From Gammaproteobacteria bacterium (GTDB lineage: Bacteria > Pseudomonadota > Gammaproteobacteria > JAJPIJ01), in the NCBI GenBank assembly GCA_022071965.1, contig JAJVIQ010000005.1, positions 1-64,000 of the forward strand: a stretch of 64,000 nucleotides of DNA. The letters run 5' to 3'. The notes beneath the pieces were generated by a model. It had not been told where the DNA came from and ran no database searches. It saw only the letters and a list, made by a program, of their open reading frames with translations. Shown here piece after piece: positions 18,388 through 25,864 of the stretch. The position numbers and the translations under genes are program-made. How positions within the stretch are numbered: the first letter of the stretch is position 1; every line of letters begins with the position of its first letter.

Positions 18388-21126
18388 TCAGAGTCGCACC
18401 TTCATGCCGCCGAAGATGAATCGGCCCGCCTGCGGGAAGCCGTAGCTCTCCTCGTAGTCCTCATCGAGTACGTTGTCGGCGCCGACGAAAAGGGCGGCCT
18501 GATCACTGAAGAACGTGCGTTCCAGCTTGAGGTTGAGCAGGGCGTAAGGATCGCGCCCGGCCTTGAGCGCCGAGCCGCCGCGCGCATAGAAGAATTCATC
18601 GGAGACGAACAGCCATGACAGGTTTGCGCTCCAGCCGGCGCAGCAGTCATAACTGGCCTTCACGCTGACGGTGTCGCCGGGGACGTTCTGTATCTCCTCG
18701 CGCATCGTGCCCGGCGAGAGATCCAGGCTGTCCACCAGGCTGTAGTTGAACTGCAGCGCAAGGCGGTCGAAGGGGGTCGCGTCCGCGGTGAGCTCCACAC
18801 CCCGGAAACGCACCTCCTCGAAGTTCTCCTGCAGGCCGGTGCTGCGGTCCCGCTGTATGAGATCGGAAACATCGTCATGGAAGGCGACGATATTGGCGGT
18901 CAGGCGCGGACCGACATGCTGGCGGAAGCCGATCTCGTAGCCGAGCGTGCGCTCGAAGTCGAGATCGGGGTTGCCGCCGCGGAAGCTGTAGAGCTGCGAG
19001 ACGGACGGCGGCCGAACCTTGCGGCTCACGCCTGCGCGGATGCGCGTGGCATCGCTGAAATCGTGGTAGGCGCCGATGCCGAAGGTGAAGGCGCCGGAGG
19101 CCTCCTCCTCCTCGCGCAACAGCCAATGATGCCCCACGCCCAGGGTGCCACCCCAGCCGGGGATGGGCTCGATGCCGTACTCCGTGGCGGCCGAGACGAC
19201 CTGGATGGCGTTCTCCTGTTCCAGATTGCGGACATCGAACACGAAGCCGGGAATCGGACCGACGGGTGTCGCATCGTCGCCGCCGCCGCCGCCTTCGCAC
19301 GAGGCGGCCGTCGGCGGCGAAGGCGTGAAAGGCGGTTCGCCGCTGCCGGCCAGCGCCACCGCCGGCGCCTGCACATTGACGCGCGGCGTCGGTCCCTGGC
19401 CGGTGAGGTCGATGCTGGACACGCCCCAGAAGCCGGCGGCATCCGCGCCGCGGAATCCGATCGCGGAGTACATGTCCGGCGCGCCGCCGCCGGCGCGCGC
19501 TATCGGCGTCGATATCAGATCCGCGACGCTGCCTTCGGAGAACAGGAAGCGGGCGGTCTCGCCTTCCAACAGCGGGTCGGCGGTCCCGCCCGCGCCGCCG
19601 GGCCGCTGGAAATTCACGCGTATCGGATAGAGGTACGCGTCGACGACCTCGTTGTTGGTCCCGAAGGTGACGCCGCCGAGGCTCGCCTGGCTGTTGGCGG
19701 CGTTGCTGAACCCCCAGGTGCTGGTGTCGACGGCCGGATCGACGCTGAGAAAGAGACGCGAGAGAAAGTCGTTGGATCCGAAGTTCGTTCCCGCGAGGTT
19801 GGTCAGGCTGAAATCCACGCCACCTCCCGGCCGGTCGGTCATCACCAGCCGCGCGACCGGGGCATTGGTTCCCGCGGCAGTCGTGTCGCCCGCGAGATTG
19901 GTGGTCGTGTAGGTGTATTCGATCGTCGCGGTCGTGGGGGCAGGCGCCGGACCGGGTGTCGGATCCACAGGCGCCACCAGCCGTGGTACGTCCCGCACGG
20001 CGCACTCCTCGGCCAGGCGTTCCTCCCGCCCCTCGACCATGAACGACAACGTTCCGCCCCAGGGATCGCGGTACTCGCTCTGTGCGTGCGCGCCGACGAT
20101 GCGCGAGTCGGCATCGTTGGAGAAGGTCCCGTAAACCGTAGGGTCGTTGTAGGTGCGGAGCGTGCCGTCCGTATAGCGGTTGGTAACCTCGTTGAACTGG
20201 CTGACGTAGGCCCAGCCGCGGTGCGACCAGTTTCCCTCGGGCGAGTAGTCGGCGCTGACCTGCGCGTAGTACGCGCGCTCCTCGTCGACACGCTCGTTGC
20301 GCGGCGGATTGACGAACGGATCGCTGGTATCGTCGAAAACGCTCGAGGGCACGCCGTGATCGCCATCGACGAAGTTGAAGGTGAGCCCAATATCCAGATC
20401 GTTGCGCGGCGTATAGGTGGCATTCGCGTAGAGCGTCTCCCGGCGCCGATCGCTGTTCTCGCGCAGGCCGCCACCCTCCAGCAGCGTGGCGCGGAACTCA
20501 TCGGCCAGATCGTATCCGTCGCGCGCCTGGTGCCCGGCGCTGACCAGCAGTCCGAACTCCTTGTTCGCGCCCGTGAACGTGGCGAAGACCCGCCGGGCGT
20601 TGCCGTTGCCGACCTCCGTCAGCAGGTTGGCGTGCCTGCCCTCGACGGCCTGCTTGGTGACGATGTTGATGACGGCGCCGAGACCGTTGTCGCCATAGAG
20701 CTGGGACTGCAGCCCGCTGGTGATCTTAATGCGCGCGATCTGCTCGGTGGGGATCAGGGTCGGGTCGAACTGGCCGTCGGCGGCGTTGTTGAAGGGCACG
20801 CCGTTGATGAGCAGCTTGACGTGGCGTGTACGGCGCCCGCGCACGTCGATGCGCGGAGTGCCATCGGCCCGAGTCGAGATGTTTACGCCTGGTTCGAGCT
20901 CGATCGCTTCGTCGAGCGTCCTCGATCCGCGACGCTGCAGGTCCTCGCTCGACAATTCGCGCACCGAGCCGGCCTGCTCGACAACCGGCTGTGCGCCCGA
21001 GACCACGATCTCGCCCAGTTCATAGGGCTGCGAGTCGACCTCCTGTGAGCTGGCCGAACCGGTACCGGCGGCCAGCGCCCCCACGCAGGCGAGCGGGATC
21101 CATCGGTGATTCGCGGCTAGTTGCAT
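18388..21126 (-). CDS. TonB-dependent outer-membrane receptor with PEP-CTERM-like loop insert
   Basis: A 912-residue energised outer-membrane transporter. It has a signal peptide (about 1-27) and a plug (about 40-160, ELGEIVVSGAQ, IDVRGRRTRHVKLLINGVPFNN, YGDNGLGAVINIVTK). The barrel ends FGGMKVRL. Between about residues 382 and 625 an extra, Pro/Gly-linked domain interrupts the barrel. Its text (VDFSLTNLAGTNFGSNDFLSRLFLSVDP..., MYSAIGFRG..FWGV) resembles secreted PEP-CTERM proteins. Cys375 and Cys610 flank the insert and may pair. The ATG at 21126 gives the proper signal peptide; the longer open frame upstream is shadow. It is the last gene of a three-gene operon. The substrate is unknown; tungstate/molybdate, a chelate or a cobalamin-like molecule is possible. 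Confidence 0.88.
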   Translation of the reverse strand: MQLAANHRWIPLACVGALAAGTGSASSQEVDSQPYELGEIVVSGAQPVVEQAGSVRELSSEDLQRRGSRTLDEAIELEPGVNISTRADGTPRIDVRGRRTRHVKLLINGVPFNNAADGQFDPTLIPTEQIARIKITSGLQSQLYGDNGLGAVINIVTKQAVEGRHANLLTEVGNGNARRVFATFTGANKEFGLLVSAGHQARDGYDLADEFRATLLEGGGLRENSDRRRETLYANATYTPRNDLDIGLTFNFVDGDHGVPSSVFDDTSDPFVNPPRNERVDEERAYYAQVSADYSPEGNWSHRGWAYVSQFNEVTNRYTDGTLRTYNDPTVYGTFSNDADSRIVGAHAQSEYRDPWGGTLSFMVEGREERLAEECAVRDVPRLVAPVDPTPGPAPAPTTATIEYTYTTTNLAGDTTAAGTNAPVARLVMTDRPGGGVDFSLTNLAGTNFGSNDFLSRLFLSVDPAVDTSTWGFSNAANSQASLGGVTFGTNNEVVDAYLYPIRVNFQRPGGAGGTADPLLEGETARFLFSEGSVADLISTPIARAGGGAPDMYSAIGFRGADAAGFWGVSSIDLTGQGPTPRVNVQAPAVALAGSGEPPFTPSPPTAASCEGGGGGDDATPVGPIPGFVFDVRNLEQENAIQVVSAATEYGIEPIPGWGGTLGVGHHWLLREEEEASGAFTFGIGAYHDFSDATRIRAGVSRKVRPPSVSQLYSFRGGNPDLDFERTLGYEIGFRQHVGPRLTANIVAFHDDVSDLIQRDRSTGLQENFEEVRFRGVELTADATPFDRLALQFNYSLVDSLDLSPGTMREEIQNVPGDTVSVKASYDCCAGWSANLSWLFVSDEFFYARGGSALKAGRDPYALLNLKLERTFFSDQAALFVGADNVLDEDYEESYGFPQAGRFIFGGMKVRL

Positions 21127-21164
21127 ACGATACTCATGCCAGCTGGGCGAGGGCGGGCGATACC

Positions 21165-21746
21165 CTACGCCCTCTTCAGCATGCGGTTCGTCGCCCTGCC
21201 GAGCAGCACGCCGATCATGCCGCCCACGAAGCCGAAGCACAGATGCGTCATCAGTGGAAATCCCAAACCCGAGGCCATTGAGCCGAACTTCAGGTTCCAG
21301 CCGCTCGCGGCCACCCACTTCCACAGCGGCTTGGTCGCGTGTGCCAGCGCCGACATCGCGGCGAGCACGACCGGGTTGCGCCATGGCACGTAACGGTAGA
21401 GGAGATCGACCGTGACGCCGGCGAGCAGGAAGCTGAAGCGCATGCCGAGCTCGTTGAAGCCGAAGACGGGGATGAAGGAGGTCGCGGCGGCGCTGGCGGC
21501 AATGGTGAGCGCCGCCCAGCGATGGCTGACGACGGTTCGCCCGAACATCATGAGCGCCATGTATTCCAGGCCGTGATGGCCGGGCAGCCTCAGCGGCCAG
21601 TGCAGCAGCGCGTGCAGGACGGGGATCGCCGCCCCCAGCCCGATGAGGAGCAGGAGCTGCCTCGTCTGCGCCGCGCCGGCGCCGGCTTCAATATTGCTTG
21701 ATGACTTCTTTTCCGACCACGCACCAGCGGCAGCCTCGGTCTTCAT
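21165..21746 (-). CDS. Integral membrane protein of unknown function (ECF S-component-like topology)
   Basis: A 193-residue inner-membrane protein with about five or six hydrophobic segments, starting at QLLLLIGLGAAIPVLHALL (about 30-48) and ending HLCFGFVGGMIGVLLGRATNRMLKRA. The first 28 residues are polar and cytoplasmic-like. Size and topology are like substrate-binding S components of energy-coupling-factor transporters, but no signature proves this and no ECF ATPase or T component is nearby. The ATG at 21746 has an AGAGG site and lies inside the end of the upstream TiaS-like gene (59-base overlap); no later start codon occurs before the first membrane segment. The TonB receptor gene starts 38 bases after its stop. 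Confidence 0.7.
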   Translation of the reverse strand: MKTEAAAGAWSEKKSSSNIEAGAGAAQTRQLLLLIGLGAAIPVLHALLHWPLRLPGHHGLEYMALMMFGRTVVSHRWAALTIAASAAATSFIPVFGFNELGMRFSFLLAGVTVDLLYRYVPWRNPVVLAAMSALAHATKPLWKWVAASGWNLKFGSMASGLGFPLMTHLCFGFVGGMIGVLLGRATNRMLKRA

Positions 21747-22464
21747 AGTGTTTGCCCTCTGATTCGACCAGCAGTACGGAGCGTCCCTGCCTGAGGATGG
21801 GCTTGGCCCATTCCGTGATTCCTATGCGAGTGTCCTCGTCGGCCAGCAGATCGCCGTGCAGCGAGCGGTAGTCGTCGATGTCGACCAGCCTGCGCAGCTG
21901 TTCGATCGAATAAACGCCCGGCTCGAGCTCGCGCAGGCCGCGCAGCCACAGGAAGCGGCCGTCGTTGCCGCCATGATGAAGCCCTACGGCGGCCAGCGAG
22001 CCAATGACGCCCTGGCGCGTGCCGGTGAGGCCCTCCACGTAGATGCCTTCCGCGCGCGCCGTGTCGTAGCAGTGGTCCATGGTGAGCACGGTCTGCTTCG
22101 CGCTCTCGGCGTAGGCGGTCACGCGGCCGTTCACCTGCTCCGGCGAGGCGATGCAGAGGCCGGCGTCGGATCCGGGCGCGCTCTCGCGCTCGAGGTAGTC
22201 ACGGCAGTACGCCCGGATGTCATCGATCCGCCCGGTATCGGCAACGAACTCCAGGCAGGCGGCGCTGTTGTGTGAGGTGTAGGGGATGTCGGGGCTGACG
22301 AACAGCTGGTGGCGGGTGACGCTCTTCAGCGTTGCCAGCCCGAGCTCAGTGAGCTGCGCGCCCAGCTCACGCGCGCGGAAGCCCGTGCCCCGGCTATCGA
22401 GGTTGTCGGTGTCGTCGATGCCGATCAGTAGATGGGATCGCGACTCGGTGCCTGCCAGCTCCAT
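21688..22464 (-). CDS. TiaS-superfamily IDDTDN protein (stand-alone bacterial form)
   Basis: A 258-residue cytoplasmic protein with the N-terminal nucleotide-binding motif IGIDDTDNLDSRGTG (residues about 14-28). This motif is shared with archaeal TiaS, where the aspartates handle ATP-Mg during agmatine transfer to tRNA-Ile. A second TiaS-like block is FVSPDIPYTSHNSAACLEF. The archaeal OB-fold and full zinc ribbon are missing; only one CxxC (CRWC) is near the C-terminus. It is therefore probably not a tRNA agmatinyl transferase; some ATP-dependent modification or sensing role linked to the downstream membrane protein and TonB receptor is inferred. First gene of the operon; GGAG before the start lies in a small hairpin. 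Confidence 0.7.
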   Translation of the reverse strand: MELAGTESRSHLLIGIDDTDNLDSRGTGFRARELGAQLTELGLATLKSVTRHQLFVSPDIPYTSHNSAACLEFVADTGRIDDIRAYCRDYLERESAPGSDAGLCIASPEQVNGRVTAYAESAKQTVLTMDHCYDTARAEGIYVEGLTGTRQGVIGSLAAVGLHHGGNDGRFLWLRGLRELEPGVYSIEQLRRLVDIDDYRSLHGDLLADEDTRIGITEWAKPILRQGRSVLLVESEGKHYEDRGCRWCVVGKEVIKQY

Positions 22465-22478
22465 GCCGTTTCTCCGGC
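22465..22478 (-). promoter_or_regulatory. Hairpin holding the ribosome site of the TiaS-like gene
   Basis: GCCG-GAGAAA-CGGC directly abuts the ATG and places most of the GGAG ribosome site in the loop. Just upstream on the minus strand lies a second possible hairpin (CCTG-ATGCG-CAGG), and further up CAAGTC...GACTTG (6 bp). The leader is therefore structured, but I could not match it to a known riboswitch. Confidence 0.35.
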
Positions 22479-22673
22479 CTGCGCATCAGGTTCGTGATTG
22501 TGCATATGCAAGTCGTCTCATATTGACTTGGTCACCCGTAGCCGGGGTAGCATGCACCAGAAATCGCGGCGCTACAAGTCACATTAATATATGCCTGTAA
22601 CCTCGTAGAACAAAGCCAAAATATCGGCGGCGCATGATATCTGAAAATTGTGGAGATATAAGGAGTCGAGGAA

Positions 22674-23372
22674 ATGAAGAACTACGCTTGCTTTGCGGCT
22701 GCCGCACTCCTCTGCCAGGCGCCCATTGCCGTGGGGGCGACGGTTGTTGGGTTCAATTTTGGAACCGATACGAACGTTGGGGGCGCTCCTTACCAGAATG
22801 TCGCCTCGACTTTGGCGGGCGATATTTCGATTACAGACGTGGATGCTGTCACCGCTGGAGCGCAAGCGTGGGCGTTCTCCGGCGCAGGAACAAACCTGCG
22901 GTTCGACTCCGCCGGCAATCCCGGAGCAGCAATGCAACTTGAAGGTTGGGATACAACGACTCGGCTGGGCTTTACGTTCACGATAGCGCCAGGCCGCATA
23001 CTTGCGCTGGATGGCGTGAGCTTCAATGAACGATCTGGTGGCGCAGGTACGGGTGGCGGTGCTGCGAGACCCTTTCAGGCCTTCAGTCTCGCGCTCGATG
23101 ACCCGGACACCATTGGTGTGGATTTCTCACTTATAAATAGTGGCGCGATATCTGGTGGCTCGACGTGGACTTCCCCGTCGACGTTGCTGAGTCTCACGGG
23201 ACTCAGCGGCACCTATAACGTGTATTTTTCCATATCCGATCCGACAGGGGTGGGGGCTTGGCGCATTGACAACTTCACGTTGACCGGAACAGTCGTGCCG
23301 TTGCCACCGGCAGCCTGGCTGCTCGGGTCAGCGCTGTTGCCGCTGCTCTTGAGTCGTCATCGGCGTAGCTAA
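22674..23372 (+). CDS. VPLPA-CTERM sorting domain protein (exosortase substrate)
   Basis: A 232-residue secreted protein. The signal peptide MKNYACFAAAALLCQAPIAVGA is followed by a beta-rich, Gly/Ser/Thr-rich body, and the C-terminus is VPLPPAAWLLGSALLPLLLSRHRRS: a VPLPA-type motif, one membrane segment and a basic end. This is the tripartite signal cut and sorted by exosortase/EpsH systems, so the protein is probably surface-attached or in exopolysaccharide. A good GGAG site precedes the ATG. A strong terminator follows. No exosortase is in the window. The PEP-CTERM-like domain inside the neighbouring TonB receptor makes the adjacency notable. Confidence 0.82.
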   Translation: MKNYACFAAAALLCQAPIAVGATVVGFNFGTDTNVGGAPYQNVASTLAGDISITDVDAVTAGAQAWAFSGAGTNLRFDSAGNPGAAMQLEGWDTTTRLGFTFTIAPGRILALDGVSFNERSGGAGTGGGAARPFQAFSLALDDPDTIGVDFSLINSGAISGGSTWTSPSTLLSLTGLSGTYNVYFSISDPTGVGAWRIDNFTLTGTVVPLPPAAWLLGSALLPLLLSRHRRS

Positions 23373-23389
23373 TCCTATTTAATGGCTGG

Positions 23390-23434
23390 GGCACCGGGCT
23401 GGTTTGCCAATTGGCGCACCAGCCCGTGCCTTTT
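23390..23434 (+). terminator. Rho-independent terminator after the VPLPA-CTERM gene
   Basis: A 13-bp stem (GGCAC, bulged C, GGGCTGGT pairing with ACCAGCCC-GTGCC) carries an inner GCCAATTGGC palindrome and ends in TTTTCT, 17 bases after the stop codon. Confidence 0.88.
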
Positions 23435-23495
23435 CTGGAAGTCGCATGGCTGACCGCATACGACCAAGTATCTGAGTCGCCACCGGGCGGATCCC

Positions 23496-24290
23496 ATGAG
23501 TAGGCAAACATCCCTCATGGCGCTGCTGTTGAGTGTCATGCCAATGTCGGTTCTTGCCGGCGGCAAGCTGGAGGAGATCCGGGCGCGCGACGTGCTGCGG
23601 GTCAGCGTCAAGAACGAGGGCGCGGTCACGCGCACCGAGCACAACGATCCCGCCCATTTCCAGAAGCGCAATTTCGAGATCGAACTGGCCGGCCACATCG
23701 CCAAGCGCATCCTGGGCGACGAAAAGAAGCTCGACCTGCAGGTCTTCAAGCGGCGCTACCGGCTGGCGGCCGTCGCCGAAGGCAAAGTCGACATCGGCAT
23801 CTCGATGTTCCGTGTGGACGAAGAGAACCGCGCCCTGGTCGACTTCTCCATGCCCTATTATTCGGGCGGGCTTGCCGTGCTGCAAAAATCGGGGGCCCCG
23901 ATTCGGACGCTCGCGGATCTCGATGGCGAGACAATAGTCGCCATGGAGGAGAAGTCACACGACCCCGGTGGCGAGCTGCAGTCGCTGGCCGTGGCGCAGG
24001 GCGTGAAGGTCAATATCGAGCATGTCTCCCGGTTCGACGACGGCATCGGGATGATCGAGTCAGGGCAGGCGGCCGGTATGGTGGCCATGCACGCCAACCT
24101 CGATGCCTTCATCGCCGCCGGCCGTTCCGATTTTCGGCGCTCACCGCTGCTGTCGCACGAGGAATACGCCGTGGCGGTACGCAAGGGCGACGACGACCTG
24201 CTCGCGGCCGTCAATGAGACCATCGGCGAGCTGAGGGGCTCCGGCGAGCTGGCGGCGATGCTCACGAAATACCGGCTGACCGAGCAGTAA
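23496..24290 (+). CDS. Periplasmic solute-binding protein (family 3 type), orphan
   Basis: A 264-residue exported binding protein of the amino-acid-type family 3 (SBP_bac_3). It has a signal peptide ending SVLAGG, the family start KLEEIRARDVLRVSVKNEGA, then FQKRNFEIELAGHIAKRIL, DIGISMFRVDEENRALVDFSMPYYSGGLAVL (the hallmark hinge region) and the second lobe DLDGETIVAMEEKS. No ABC permease for this family lies nearby, so it may serve a distant transporter or act as a sensor or redox-enzyme partner, as MoxJ/XoxJ-type family members do. It lies between the VPLPA-CTERM terminator and the molbindin gene; any functional tie is only positional. Confidence 0.85.
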   Translation: MSRQTSLMALLLSVMPMSVLAGGKLEEIRARDVLRVSVKNEGAVTRTEHNDPAHFQKRNFEIELAGHIAKRILGDEKKLDLQVFKRRYRLAAVAEGKVDIGISMFRVDEENRALVDFSMPYYSGGLAVLQKSGAPIRTLADLDGETIVAMEEKSHDPGGELQSLAVAQGVKVNIEHVSRFDDGIGMIESGQAAGMVAMHANLDAFIAAGRSDFRRSPLLSHEEYAVAVRKGDDDLLAAVNETIGELRGSGELAAMLTKYRLTEQ

Positions 24291-24333
24291 CAACCGCTGA
24301 ACTGGCGGCCGGATGCGGGCTCCCCGTCACCGG

Positions 24334-24385
24334 CGTCAGCGGCGGAGTCGACGCGGTTGCGTACCCGTCCCGATCGCCGCTGACG
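24334..24385. repeat. Inverted repeat between convergent SBP and molbindin genes
   Basis: Perfect 11-bp arms CGTCAGCGGCG (24334-24344) and CGCCGCTGACG (24375-24385) with a 30-bp spacer. There is no T tract, so a simple intrinsic terminator is unlikely; a Rho-region hairpin or mRNA 3'-end stabiliser for both convergent genes is possible. Confidence 0.7.
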
Positions 24386-24435
24386 GCTCGGTCGCGGGCA
24401 TCTCCCGGTCCGGCCCGCGAAGCGTGCCTGGCCGT

Positions 24436-24645
24436 CTATTCGGTCGCCAGCATGACGTTGGAGGCCTTGATGACGGCCATCACCTTCCTGCCGTTCTTCA
24501 CCGCGAGGTGATCCGCGGAGGCCTTGGTGATCATCGACACCAGCTCCGCTCCCCCCTGCAGCTCTATGGTGACTTCGCTGTTGACCTCGCCGTGCACGAC
24601 GGCCTTGACCTTGCCCTTCAAGACATTGCGCGCGCTGATCTTCAT
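24436..24645 (-). CDS. mop: Molbindin (molybdenum-pterin/oxyanion binding, single TOBE domain)
   Basis: A 69-residue single-domain molbindin. MKISARNVLKGKVKAVVHGEVNSEVTIEL is the classical Mop/TOBE start, followed by the second half VSMITKASADHLAVKNGRKVMAVIKASNVML. Such proteins form hexamers that bind molybdate or tungstate and buffer the cytoplasmic oxyanion pool. I chose the ATG at 24645 because the Mop fold begins there; the in-frame codons before it are not conserved. It is encoded divergently from, and 508 bases away from, the tungstate transporter operon, which fits a common metal theme. Confidence 0.92.
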   Translation of the reverse strand: MKISARNVLKGKVKAVVHGEVNSEVTIELQGGAELVSMITKASADHLAVKNGRKVMAVIKASNVMLATE

Positions 24646-25153
24646 GGCCACGCCCCCCCGGTTGAACCCGAGAGGCATCATCCGCCAAGGAGATCCGGGC
24701 AGGCAAGCACCCTATGCGACGGGCGGGATGACGCGGCCCCGGGGCAGCAGATAGCAGGAAAGCCTCCAGATACCCTGTGCCGATGGCACGGACAGGAGGT
24801 CGGGGAAGGCGCAGTGCCAGCCCGGCACTCCCTTGTTGGCCGTGTCTCAGCACGAGAGTGGCCGGCGCGTTGCCCGAGGGACTCCGCGGGGATCCGCCCG
24901 TCGTCTCCTCGCGCCCTCACTCGCCGCATGACGGCCCGCACGGGGTCACGCCGTGGGCCGTGGGGTGTCGATGCGGAAACAGACCCGGCCCATGAGTGCC
25001 TGCAGCCACGAGGCGGCACACCTGGAACAGCCGCGAGGCGGCCGCGGTGCGTCGATCCGGCATGATGCTGCATTTATGCGGCGACCCGCAGAGTAGGTTA
25101 GCATTGGCTCGTGCATGCGCAGATATGCGTGAATGATCATAATAGGATGATCG
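24646..25153. other. Divergent gap mop / tup operon
   Basis: 508 bases without a recognised gene; frames here look random in composition. Near the tup end, CGCA-GATA-TGCG (25118-25129) is a small dyad about 25 bases before tupB and is a candidate operator for the ModE-like regulator encoded after tupA, though it does not match the Escherichia coli ModE box. A -10-like CATAAT lies next to the tupB start without a clear -35. Confidence 0.4.
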
Positions 25154-25861
25154 ATGCGTGAGATGTCGCAGGCGTTCGCCTCGGCGGTCGATCTGGTGGC
25201 GCGCGCGGATCCGGAACTGATCGAGATCGTGCAGTTGTCGTTGCAGGTCAGCGTGTCGGCCGTAAGCATCGCGGCACTGATCGGCATACCGGCTGGCGCG
25301 GCGCTGGCCGTGTTCAGGTTCCCGGGGCGCCGGGGCCTCGTCGTCACCGTCAATGCGATGATGGGCCTGCCGCCCGTTGTCGTCGGCCTTTGCGTATACC
25401 TGCTGCTGTCCCGATCCGGGCCGCTCGGGGGCTGGGGAATCCTGTTCACGGCGCCGGCGATGATTGTCGCGCAGACCATCCTGATTGCGCCGATCGTCAC
25501 GGCGCTCAGCCGCGCCGTGATCGAGGACTTGTGGTTGGAGTTGAGCGAGCAGTTGCGCTCCCTCGGCGTGGGCACCGCGCGCGCCGTGCTGACGCTCATC
25601 CGGGAGGCACGATATCGCTTGTTGACCGCCGTGCTGGCCGGGTTCGGGCGGGCGATCGCAGAGGTAGGCGCCGTGCTGATCGTCGGCGGGAATATCGCGC
25701 ACCACACCCGCGTCATGACCACGGCGATCGCCCTGGAGACTTCCAAGGGCAACCTCGCCCTGGCCCTTGGGCTAGGGGTGATCCTTATTGCGGTGTCGCT
25801 GCTCGTCAATGCGCTGGTCTATCTCACCAGCGGCATTGCCAGGCGCTACTCGGGAGCGTGA
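25154..25861 (+). CDS. tupB: Tungstate-type ABC transporter permease TupB
   Basis: Inner-membrane permease of the TupABC tungstate importer. The 235-residue protein has about five to six hydrophobic segments and the typical TupB text: LSLQVSVSAVSIAALIGIPAGAALAV, MMGLPPVVVGLCVYLLLSRSGPLG, the cytoplasmic EAA-like loop EQLRSLGVGTARAVLTLIREARYRLLTAVLAGFGRAIAEVGAVLIVGGNI. AGGA precedes the ATG by 7 bases. It is followed 3 bases later by the ATPase. Tungstate rather than molybdate is predicted from resemblance to TupB instead of ModB; specificity cannot be proven here. Confidence 0.92.
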   Translation: MREMSQAFASAVDLVARADPELIEIVQLSLQVSVSAVSIAALIGIPAGAALAVFRFPGRRGLVVTVNAMMGLPPVVVGLCVYLLLSRSGPLGGWGILFTAPAMIVAQTILIAPIVTALSRAVIEDLWLELSEQLRSLGVGTARAVLTLIREARYRLLTAVLAGFGRAIAEVGAVLIVGGNIAHHTRVMTTAIALETSKGNLALALGLGVILIAVSLLVNALVYLTSGIARRYSGA

Positions 25862-25864
25862 TGC

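Noticed and set aside
18877-21048. 723-codon plus-strand open frame opposite the TonB receptor
   Set aside because: An antisense shadow of a high-GC gene; it has no recognisable domain or ribosome site.
22490-22600. TPP or cobalamin riboswitch in the TiaS-like gene leader (GAACCTGAT and GATGAGAC-like strings)
   Set aside because: The conserved helices and junction strings of either class do not line up; only isolated short strings match.
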